NCBI GenBank assembly: GCA_016209995.1
Contig: JACQVC010000489.1
Coordinates: 1 to 14,111, forward strand
DNA: 14,111 nucleotides
Direction: 5' to 3'
DNA from: Gemmatimonadota bacterium
GTDB taxonomy: Bacteria > Gemmatimonadota > Gemmatimonadetes > Longimicrobiales > Gaopeijiaceae
Part shown: in pieces, positions 1 to 5,578 of the stretch
Layout of the letters: each line of letters opens with the position of its first letter
Position numbering within the stretch: the first letter of the stretch is position 1
The notes under the pieces: model-generated
Seen by the model: the letters and a program-made list of their open reading frames with translations, nothing else
Databases searched by the model: none
Told to the model about the DNA's origin: nothing
Made by a program: the position numbers and the translations under genes

Positions 1-851
1 ATCGAGCCCTGACCCTGGTCCTGCTCGCCGGGTCGCCCGCCCGCGGACTCCTGGAACGAGAAGCGGCCCAGCTCGCGGCCGACGGGCGCGCCGTTGATCG
101 AGAGAATGCCGCCGAAGTTCGATTGCACGAGGACGCCCACGGTATAGCCTCCCAAGGACGGCGGCAGTTTCCTCGAGCTGGTGCCGATTCCTCCCTTCCA
201 CCCGAAAGCGCGCGTGCCGGTTCCGGCTCCAACCGAGCCTTCCTCGACCGCCCCCTCGCGAGCGCCTGCGAGCGCCGCCCGCACGTGCTCGGGCCGGATC
301 GGCTGCGCGCGGATATCGCTGAGACCACCGTCGTTGGTCTCGCCGACCACCGGGTTGATCGAGCCGACTCCCTGCATCCCAGGCTGCGCCAGCAGGTAGT
401 CCACCATCGCGCTCGCGGCCTTCCAGACGCACAGCGTGCAGGTCAGCAGAATCGGGGTCTCGAGCTCGCCCAGCTCCCGGAGCTGAGTCACACCCAGCAG
501 CTTCCCGAATCCGTTGCCCACGTGCAAAGCCGCGGGCACCCGCTCTCGGAAGATCACGCCGCCGTGGGGCACGATCGCGGTCACGCCCGTGCGGATGGAG
601 TCGCCCTCGATCACCGTGGCGTGGCCCACGCGCACGCCCGCGACATCGGTGATGGCATTGTGCTGCCCGGGCGGGAAGATGCCGACCACGATTCCGACGT
701 CCCGCGCACGGGGACGCGCTGCGACGGATTGGCTCATGATCTGAACGGGGAAGGCCGCCGCAAGCGCCAGGGCGACGAGGAAGGCGCTCGGCGCCCGGCT
801 CAAAGCACGGCCCGTGAAAATGAAAAAAGGCCGACCCATGTGGTTCGGCAT
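1..851 (-). CDS. P1 family (S58, DmpA-type) peptidase, exported, C-terminal part missing
   Basis: This gene starts at 851 and runs off the left edge; 283 codons are present. Residues 1-42 form an N-terminal extension with a hydrophobic stretch (about 22-37) that looks like a signal peptide or membrane anchor, so the enzyme is probably exported. The body matches the DmpA/L-aminopeptidase family: an ITDVAGVRVGHATV block at 67-80, NPVVGETNDGGLSDIR at 166-181 and FGWKGGIGTSSR at 216-227. Family members are made as one chain that cuts itself between Gly and a nucleophilic Ser. Here the last two complete codons are Gly282-Ser283, and the next codon begins AT (Ile or Met), which fits the family's Gly-Ser-Ile cleavage motif. 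The window would therefore hold almost exactly the alpha subunit. The family releases N-terminal residues from peptides, often D-amino acids or beta-peptides; the substrate here is unknown. The ATG at 851 was chosen because AGGAGA lies 4 bases upstream. Met5 is an alternative start. Confidence 0.9.
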   Translation of the reverse strand, partial: MPNHMGRPFFIFTGRALSRAPSAFLVALALAAAFPVQIMSQSVAARPRARDVGIVVGIFPPGQHNAITDVAGVRVGHATVIEGDSIRTGVTAIVPHGGVIFRERVPAALHVGNGFGKLLGVTQLRELGELETPILLTCTLCVWKAASAMVDYLLAQPGMQGVGSINPVVGETNDGGLSDIRAQPIRPEHVRAALAGAREGAVEEGSVGAGTGTRAFGWKGGIGTSSRKLPPSLGGYTVGVLVQSNFGGILSINGAPVGRELGRFSFQESAGGRPGEQDQGQGS

Positions 852-855
852 GACA

Positions 856-861
856 TCTCCT
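856..861 (-). promoter_or_regulatory. Ribosome binding site of the P1 peptidase
   Basis: On the minus strand AGGAGA lies 4 bases before the ATG at 851. It is the best Shine-Dalgarno match in the left part of the window and decides the start over Met5. Confidence 0.7.
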
Positions 862-940
862 GCGGCTGCGCTGACTTTCGTGGCTCGGCTTCCTGGGGGG
901 TGATCTTCGGGAGCCGGTCTTTCCGCCTTCTGTGTAAACA

Positions 941-970
941 ATTGTAGTGTAGCCCCTCGCCGCGCCACAA
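941..970 (-). promoter_or_regulatory. Sigma-70-like promoter for the P1 peptidase
   Basis: On the minus strand TTGTGG (970-965) and TACAAT (946-941) are separated by 18 bases. TACAAT matches the TATAAT consensus at five of six positions. This is the most AT-rich spot between ctaB and the peptidase. Transcription would start near 934, giving a leader of about 80 bases. It suggests the peptidase can be transcribed independently of hemQ-ctaB, though read-through from ctaB is possible because no terminator is visible between them. Confidence 0.5.
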
Positions 971-1008
971 GCAAGAACTTCGAGCAGCGAGGGATGGATG
1001 GACGACGG

Positions 1009-1995
1009 CTAGCGCTTCAGCGCATCCAGGACGAGCAGGGTCAGGAGCAGGGGCAGGTAGAGGAGCGACCCGAAGAAGATGCGTCGGGCCAGCCGATCGC
1101 TAATCCCCCGGGCGGCCGGAGAAGCGCCGACCAGGGCCAGCAGGCCGAGAGCCAGCGCGCCGAAGAAGTACAGCCGCCCCGCGAGCCCCAGAAAGACCGG
1201 CAGCAGACTCACGGGCAGAAGCGCAGCCGCATAGAGCACGACATGGGCGCCCGTTCGCGCGCCATCCGGGTCCAGGACCGACATCATGCGGAACCCGGCC
1301 TGCGCGTATTCCGCCCGCAGCAGCCAGGAGATCGCGAGCACGTGCGGGAGCTGCCACAAGTAGAGGAGCGTGAAGAGCACCCATCCACCCGCGTCCAGTC
1401 CGCCGGACGCGGCGGTCCAGCCGATCAGCGCGGGTAGCGCACCCGGGACGGCGCCGACCAATGTGCTCAGCGGGCTGCGCAGCTTGAGCGGCGTGTAGAT
1501 GAAGGTGTAGAGCAGGGCAGTGACGGTGGCGATGGCGGCCGGCAGCGTACCGAGCGCGGCGCCGAGATAGGCAACGCCCGCGATCACGAGCAGAATGCCG
1601 AAGATGAGGGCTTCGGGCGGCGTCAGACGGCCTGAGGGGAGCGGGCGCCCTCGGGTCCGCGGCATGATGGCGTCGAGGTCGCGTTCCGCGTACTGGTTCA
1701 GCGCGAGCGCGCCGGCGGTCGACAGTGCGGTGCCCAGCAGTGCTTCGAGGAGCGGCGCGATCGGCGCCCCCGCAGGTGTCGCCACGTAGAAGCTCGCGCC
1801 GACGACGACCAGGACGAACCCGGTGATTCCCGGCTTGGTGAGCTCCAGGTAGGCGCGAGCGCGCGCCAGCACGTCGGCTGTGAGCGAAGCGCGCGTGGTG
1901 GTGCCGGGCGTGAGCGCCGCCTGCCCGGCCGCTGGACTTTCGATGCTGGGAAGGGTCCGTGGTCCTGAATCAACCGATGGCGTCGAGAGCGTCAT
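1009..1995 (-). CDS. ctaB: Protoheme IX farnesyltransferase (heme O synthase)
   Basis: CtaB/CyoE is an integral membrane prenyltransferase of the UbiA superfamily. It attaches a farnesyl group to the vinyl side chain of protoheme to make heme O, the cofactor or precursor for heme-copper oxidases. The 328-residue protein has a polar N-terminal stretch of about 45 residues, then about nine hydrophobic segments. The first Asp-rich motif is NQYAERDLDAIMPRT at 100-114 (Asn100, Asp106, Asp108), followed by RGRPLPSGRL; this is the typical CyoE form of the UbiA motif. The second conserved loop, YTPLKLRSPLSTLVGAVPGA, starts at 167, and WQLPH lies at 214-218. The reading frame starts inside the 3' end of hemQ (26-bp overlap), and AAGGGG at 2005-2000 sits 4 bases before the ATG. 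Translation is therefore likely coupled to hemQ, and the two enzymes act in consecutive stages of heme supply. Confidence 0.95.
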   Translation of the reverse strand: MTLSTPSVDSGPRTLPSIESPAAGQAALTPGTTTRASLTADVLARARAYLELTKPGITGFVLVVVGASFYVATPAGAPIAPLLEALLGTALSTAGALALNQYAERDLDAIMPRTRGRPLPSGRLTPPEALIFGILLVIAGVAYLGAALGTLPAAIATVTALLYTFIYTPLKLRSPLSTLVGAVPGALPALIGWTAASGGLDAGGWVLFTLLYLWQLPHVLAISWLLRAEYAQAGFRMMSVLDPDGARTGAHVVLYAAALLPVSLLPVFLGLAGRLYFFGALALGLLALVGASPAARGISDRLARRIFFGSLLYLPLLLTLLVLDALKR

Positions 1996-2791
1996 GAATC
2001 CCCTTGGCGACGCAGGTGAACGCCGGTGTGTCGCGCAGCGTGTAGCTGGACGCCTCGGTCAGCCTGAGCGCCATGAGGAGGTCGAGGAACCGTCCCACGT
2101 AGTCCGCCTCGAAGGCCACGACGAATTCCTGGTCATCGATTCCGTAGCTGTACGTCGTGTTGAGCTTCACATCGGGCCACTCGTGCCCGACGCGGATGTG
2201 CTCGTCCATCATCCGTTGTCGCTCTTCGTGGGGCAGCTCGTACCACGCCCTGGTCTTCACGAACGGATACACGAAGAGATACTTCGAGCCTTGTGGGTTG
2301 ATCGCGATGCGGGCCCGTTCCACATGCTCCTTGCCGCCGTACTTGCGGAGGTACTCCTGCTCGTAGCGGTTCAGATAGATGGACCGACGCGTCAGCGCGA
2401 GGTACGAATGGGGCAGAGTCAGATAGGCTCCCAGCGCCGATCGGTTGAGCTCGGCGGCGAATCCCTGAAGGCTGTCCAGCTCCCGCGTCGCCTGCCAGAG
2501 CAGGAAATCGCAGTCGCCGCGCGAGGCGACCAGCGAGTAGGAGTAGATCATCATCTTGCGGCCCCAGGCCTCGACGATGCCCGCGACCTCATCTTTGTGC
2601 GCCGTGCGCGCGGCCGCTGGGAGCCGGCGCCAGGCCGGGTCTACCTTGTAAAAGGCAAAGCGCACGATTTCGCGCTCGAGCGTCTTTTCCTGCTCGGCCT
2701 GAATCCGCTCCCAGGCGTCCGGCTCAAGGGCCGGGCGCTTCGGGAGTTCCTCGCGGACTCCGCGTGCAACGTTCTCGATCGTATCGGCCAT
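1970..2791 (-). CDS. hemQ: Coproheme decarboxylase, chlorite dismutase family
   Basis: HemQ (ChdC) oxidatively decarboxylates two propionates of coproheme III to give protoheme, the last step of the coproporphyrin-dependent heme pathway. The 273-residue protein has the two-lobed chlorite dismutase-like layout. The N-terminal lobe (about 42-135) includes VRFAFYKVDPAW and a CDFLLW strand. The C-terminal lobe contains YLFVYPFVKTRAWY, with Tyr175 at the position of the radical-forming catalytic Tyr, and MMDEHIRVGHEWP, with His198 as the likely heme-binding (proximal) His. The later strands (YSYGIDDQEFVVAFEAD and EASSYTLRDTPAFTC) also fit. It has no signal peptide, so it is cytoplasmic. The ATG at 2791 is the only plausible start, since no in-frame ATG, GTG or TTG was seen in the codons just upstream, but its ribosome binding site is weak. 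It overlaps ctaB by 26 bp. Its presence implies the organism ends heme synthesis through coproheme rather than protoporphyrin, although the rest of the pathway is not in view. Confidence 0.93.
   Translation of the reverse strand: MADTIENVARGVREELPKRPALEPDAWERIQAEQEKTLEREIVRFAFYKVDPAWRRLPAAARTAHKDEVAGIVEAWGRKMMIYSYSLVASRGDCDFLLWQATRELDSLQGFAAELNRSALGAYLTLPHSYLALTRRSIYLNRYEQEYLRKYGGKEHVERARIAINPQGSKYLFVYPFVKTRAWYELPHEERQRMMDEHIRVGHEWPDVKLNTTYSYGIDDQEFVVAFEADYVGRFLDLLMALRLTEASSYTLRDTPAFTCVAKGIHDALDAIG
2000..2005 (-). promoter_or_regulatory. Ribosome binding site of ctaB inside the end of hemQ
   Basis: AAGGGG on the minus strand, 4 bases before the ctaB ATG at 1995, lies within the last codons of hemQ. 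It supports the start that gives the 26-bp gene overlap. Confidence 0.5.
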
Positions 2792-2816
2792 GTTCGGCTC
2801 GTGCTGCTCGCTCCTG

Positions 2817-2884
2817 TCCCACGCAATTTGCGTTGGGTGGGGACCGCGGCTCTTATCCCACGCAGCCTTCGTTGCGTGGGGACC
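2817..2884. repeat. Two tandem palindromic repeats, 29 bp each
   Basis: Copy 1 (2817-2845) and copy 2 (2856-2884) are identical at 24 of 29 positions and spaced 39 bp apart. Both begin TCCCACGCA and end TGGGGACC. Copy 2 folds into a strong hairpin: CCCACGCA (2857-2864) pairs with TGCGTGGG (2873-2880), and two further inner pairs leave a CTTC loop. Copy 1 is an imperfect version. Four of the five differences lie in the central 9-14 positions and one near the end of the stem. The look is that of a REP-like or other dispersed palindromic repeat. No U-tract follows, so a simple terminator is unlikely. The 39-bp spacing is a multiple of three, which creates a repeated 13-residue pattern in open frames across it; that is a consequence of the spacing and not evidence of a gene. 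Confidence 0.6.
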
Positions 2885-2927
2885 CAGTCGTCAGCCCGCC
2901 GCCCCGCAGGCGTGGCGCCGGATCGCA

Positions 2928-2940
2928 GCGTGTGGAATCT
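2928..2940. repeat. Left arm of a 13-bp inverted repeat
   Basis: GCGTGTGGAATCT here is the exact reverse complement of 3123-3135. The arms are 182 bases apart and enclose most of the right half of the hemQ/TonB intergenic region. It could be a paired regulator site or the ends of a small decayed element; neither is shown. Confidence 0.45.
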
Positions 2941-3122
2941 CCAGAAGTTGCGGCTGCCGGGAGTAGCGCGCAAGTTGAGCCATACCTGTTGCGTGAACGC
3001 TGAATCACATAATCGCGCTGCGCCGCACGGGTCGGTCGGGCACGCGCGCGGCCATTACGGTGTATCTGCTCGTGTGGGCCCGCTGGCGTGACACGCTCGC
3101 GCTACCATTGGACATACAGGGA

Positions 3123-3135
3123 AGATTCCACACGC
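3123..3135. repeat. Right arm of a 13-bp inverted repeat, next to the TonB-like start
   Basis: AGATTCCACACGC is the exact reverse complement of 2928-2940. It ends 4 bases before the ATG of the TonB-like gene, so a protein bound here would cover the translation start region. Confidence 0.45.
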
Positions 3136-3139
3136 GAGG

Positions 3140-3832
3140 ATGACGGAGCACGAGATCGGTAACAAGGCTCGCTGGCGGCGCGAGCGCAAGATGTGGCAAG
3201 CTGGAATCGGCCTCTCGCTGGTGCTGCACCTGCTGGCGCTGACCTGGGGAGGGTACACGCCCCTACCCCTTTCGCCCTTCGCCGCAGCGGGCCCACGCGC
3301 GCACGATCCACGTGCAGCCAGCGGTGAGCTGCAGGCGCTACAGCTCCGGATGGAAGCTCCCGTGCCCATCGTCCCACCCGCGGTTCCGCTCCCGGAGGTC
3401 AGCCTACCCGTCGCGCTCAAGGTGGTACCGGTCGAGACCGCGGTCGCGGTGGCGTCCACGCTCGCGCAAATCGAGCAGAGGCTCCTGAGTGGCGGCAGCG
3501 GCGCCGCCCTGAACGCGGGACTCCCGGGCGGCACGGGCCGGGGCGATGGGGGCACGGCCGCCGCGGGCCGGTTCCGCGTCACGCCGCCGTCTCCGCGCGG
3601 GATGATCGTGCCTCCGAACGATAAGAGCCTGCGTGGCCGGGAGATCCAGATCTGGGTGTTCGTGGACGAAAGGGGTCGCGTCGTTCCCGACTCTACGCGG
3701 CTCTTCCCGTCGCTTCCGGACGCGGGGCTCGCCCGCCGCCTGAAGGCCGAGGCCGCCGAATGGGTGTTCGAGCCGGCGCGGCGGGGCGAGACGCCGGTGG
3801 CGGCCTGGTTCCCCTACACGATCAGCGGGTGA
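3140..3832 (+). CDS. TonB-like energy transducer protein
   Basis: The 230-residue protein has the classic TonB layout. There is a short positively charged N-terminus, one membrane helix at about 21-37 (AGIGLSLVLHLLALTWG), a flexible Pro/Ala/Gly-rich periplasmic linker (about 40-150), and a TonB C-terminal domain at about 160-230. That domain shows the expected order of features: GREIQIWVFVDERGRVVPDS, then ARRLKAEAAEWVFEPARRGE, then PVAAWFPYTISG. TonB proteins pass energy from ExbBD in the inner membrane to outer-membrane receptors; paralogues with other partners exist and no ExbB, ExbD or receptor is in view. The ATG at 3140 has GAGG directly against it, too close for a normal ribosome binding site; Met18 (3191) is an alternative that would keep the membrane helix. 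The PorX-like gene follows after 25 bp, so the two are probably cotranscribed. Confidence 0.8.
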   Translation: MTEHEIGNKARWRRERKMWQAGIGLSLVLHLLALTWGGYTPLPLSPFAAAGPRAHDPRAASGELQALQLRMEAPVPIVPPAVPLPEVSLPVALKVVPVETAVAVASTLAQIEQRLLSGGSGAALNAGLPGGTGRGDGGTAAAGRFRVTPPSPRGMIVPPNDKSLRGREIQIWVFVDERGRVVPDSTRLFPSLPDAGLARRLKAEAAEWVFEPARRGETPVAAWFPYTISG

Positions 3833-3857
3833 GCGGACCACCCGCCTCACGAGCAAG

Positions 3858-5429
3858 ATGCTAGCGACCCGTAAGCGAATTCTGTGGGTGGACGACGAGA
3901 TCGATCTGCTCAAGCCGCATCTCCTCTTTCTCCAGCAGCGCGGCTACGAAGTCGATGCCATCCTGAACGGGGACGACGCGCTGGCGCTCATGCGCACGAA
4001 TCCGTACGACCTGGTCCTGCTCGACGAGCAGATGCCGGGCCGGAGCGGGCTCGAGGTTCTGGAAACGCTGCGGCGCGAGAACTCGCACGCGCGCATCGTC
4101 ATGGTGACGAAGTCCGAGGATGATCGGACCCTCGCGGAGGCCGTCGGGCGCCAGGTGGAAGCCTACCTCGTGAAGCCGGCCAGCCCTCGCCAGGTGCTCT
4201 CGGTCGTCACTCAGCTACTGGAAGGCGCCGCCCTCCAGCAGCAGCAGGCAGCCCAGGACTTCGCGGCTCGCTTCCCGGGCCTGTCGCGGCGCCGGGACGA
4301 GGCGCGGGATCATCGGGCCTTCGCGGAGCTGTACGCGGAGCTCGTCGAGTGGCACGTACGGCTGACCGAGGCGCGCGAGAGCGGATTGCTGGAGACCGTC
4401 AACGCGCTGATGATCGAGCTGCGTAGAGACTTTGGTCAGTGGATGCGGACGAAGTACCCGCTCTGGATGCGCGACCCGAAAGCGGATCGGCCCGACCTGT
4501 CGGTTGATGTAGTGCCGAAGCACCTGGTGCCGCTGCTCGGAGAAGAGCCGGTGCTGTTCGTGATCCTGGACTGCATGCGGCTCGACCAGTGGCGCATGCT
4601 GGCGCCCTTGATCGCCGAGATGTTCGACGTGGACGAGCAGCTCTACTACTCGATCCTGCCTACGGCCACGCCGTTTGCGCGCAACGCCATCTTCAGCGGC
4701 CGCTTCCCCGCCCAGATCGCGGCCAAGCGCCCCGGCTGGTGGTCCATGGCGGACGAGGAGGCCAGTCTGAACGCCTTCGAGGACGAGCTGCTGCGCGAGC
4801 ATCTGCAGAGACTCACGGGGCGAGAGATCCCCGTGCACTACGAGAAGATCTTCACGGACCGGGGCGGGGAGGAGCTGATGGCCCGCGTCAAGCAAGCCTT
4901 GACGGTGCCGCGCTCCGTGATCGCGCTGGTCTTCAACTTCGTGGACATCCTCACGCACGGGCGCAGCGAGTCGGCGATTCTGCTCGAGGTCGCGCGTGAC
5001 GAGACGGCGCTGCGCACGCTGACGCGCAACTGGTTCGCCCGCTCGGCCGCGCATGCGATCCTGGCCGAAGCCGCGGCCGCCGGCGTGCGGGTGCTGTTCA
5101 CCACGGACCACGGCTCCATCTACTGCCAGCGGCCCGCGACGGTTTTCGCGCGCAAGGACGCGACCTCGAATCTGCGCTACAAGTTCGGGGGCGACCTGCG
5201 GGCGGAGGACCCCAATACGGCGTTCGCCACGAACTCGGAAGTCGACCTTCGCTTCCCGCCGGGTCGCCTGGGGACCACGTACCTGATCGCCCTCGACGAC
5301 TGCTTCTTCGTCTATCCCACGAAGCTACGGGAGTATCAGGCCCGCTATCGGAGGTCGTTCCTGCACGGCGGGATCAGCCCGGAAGAAATGATTCTGGCGG
5401 TAGCCACGCTCACGCCTCGACCGCGGTAG
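3858..5429 (+). CDS. porX: PorX-like response regulator with C-terminal PglZ domain
   Basis: The 523-residue protein fuses a CheY-type receiver to an alkaline phosphatase-superfamily PglZ domain, the architecture of PorX, which in Bacteroidota controls the type IX secretion system. The receiver (about 6-122) is intact: Asp12/Asp13 acidic pair, phospho-acceptor Asp56 in LLDEQMPG, Thr84 and Lys106. A helical linker (about 125-220) leads to the PglZ part (about 230-520). That part has VLFVILDCMRLDQW (Asp238, Asp243), PTATPFARNAIFSG with the likely catalytic Thr at 269/271, FVDILTHGRS (Asp363, His367), TTDHGS (Asp417, His418) and LHGGIS (His503), all suitable as metal ligands. Published work on PorX assigns this domain zinc binding and oligonucleotide phosphodiesterase activity. 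No DNA-binding domain or sensor kinase is visible here. Only a weak GAG precedes the ATG. The family call is strong; control of type IX secretion in this organism is inference. Confidence 0.9.
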   Translation: MLATRKRILWVDDEIDLLKPHLLFLQQRGYEVDAILNGDDALALMRTNPYDLVLLDEQMPGRSGLEVLETLRRENSHARIVMVTKSEDDRTLAEAVGRQVEAYLVKPASPRQVLSVVTQLLEGAALQQQQAAQDFAARFPGLSRRRDEARDHRAFAELYAELVEWHVRLTEARESGLLETVNALMIELRRDFGQWMRTKYPLWMRDPKADRPDLSVDVVPKHLVPLLGEEPVLFVILDCMRLDQWRMLAPLIAEMFDVDEQLYYSILPTATPFARNAIFSGRFPAQIAAKRPGWWSMADEEASLNAFEDELLREHLQRLTGREIPVHYEKIFTDRGGEELMARVKQALTVPRSVIALVFNFVDILTHGRSESAILLEVARDETALRTLTRNWFARSAAHAILAEAAAAGVRVLFTTDHGSIYCQRPATVFARKDATSNLRYKFGGDLRAEDPNTAFATNSEVDLRFPPGRLGTTYLIALDDCFFVYPTKLREYQARYRRSFLHGGISPEEMILAVATLTPRPR

Positions 5430-5436
5430 TAGTGGG

Positions 5437-5565
5437 CTAGGAGCCCGCCGGCCGCACGGACTGACGCAGCGTCGGCAGCAGGCGCGCGACCTCGGTCTCC
5501 AAACCCGCCACCAATCCCGCAGCGTCGGCAGGGTCGCCGGCCTCCCTCGCCCCTCGGATAGGCTC
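5437..5565 (-). other. Short orphan reading frame between the PorX-like and exporter genes
   Basis: Minus-strand stops at 5566-5568 and 5437-5439 bound a 42-codon frame that reads like a protein C-terminus, ending LETEVARLLPTLRQSVRPAGS. It has no ATG, and the only possible starts are internal TTG/GTG codons at 5514-5509 without a ribosome binding site. The composition is amphipathic and protein-like, but it matches no family I recognise. It may be a gene remnant or chance in GC-rich DNA. The same gap carries a 13-bp direct repeat, GCAGCGTCGGCAG, at 5466-5478 and 5519-5531, and a small hairpin, GGGCT-AGG-AGCCC, at 5434-5446 just after the PorX-like stop, without a U-tract. Confidence 0.2.
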
Positions 5566-5566
5566 C

Positions 5567-5572
5567 TATATT
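5567..5572 (+). promoter_or_regulatory. -10 box placed for a leaderless exporter mRNA
   Basis: TATATT ends 6 bases before the ATG at 5579, so transcription would start at or within a base or so of the start codon. There is no purine-rich ribosome binding site before the ATG and no good -35 hexamer. The spacing is typical of leaderless genes in lineages where these are common. An upstream promoter cannot be excluded. Confidence 0.45.
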
Positions 5573-5578
5573 AGACCC

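Larger units (their letters stand above)
2792..3139. other. Divergent intergenic region between hemQ and the TonB-like gene
   Basis: This 348-base region separates the minus-strand heme genes from the plus-strand genes, so it must hold control signals for both directions. It contains the tandem palindromic repeats (2817-2884) and the two arms of a 13-bp inverted repeat (2928-2940 and 3123-3135). Short open frames cross it on both strands, but none has a convincing start or a recognisable product. No clear -35/-10 pair was found in either direction. CATAAT at 3008-3013 is a weak plus-strand -10 candidate without a matching -35. Confidence 0.6.

Noticed and set aside
123..947. 274-codon plus-strand open frame
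   Set aside because: It is antisense to the P1 peptidase, which has family motifs, a promoter and a ribosome binding site. The plus frame has no domain and a skewed composition.
2817..2884. Intrinsic terminator at the hairpins
   Set aside because: The stems are strong, but no U-tract follows on either strand, and they sit upstream of both neighbouring genes rather than after one.
2817..2884. CRISPR array
   Set aside because: Only two imperfect copies with a 10-base gap, no spacers of normal length, and no cas genes.
1880..3091. 403-codon plus-strand open frame over hemQ
   Set aside because: It is antisense to hemQ and its upstream region. Its final part merely translates the palindromic repeats.
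5434..5446. Terminator after the PorX-like gene
   Set aside because: The GGGCT/AGCCC stem is only 5 bp with a 3-base loop and no U-tract.
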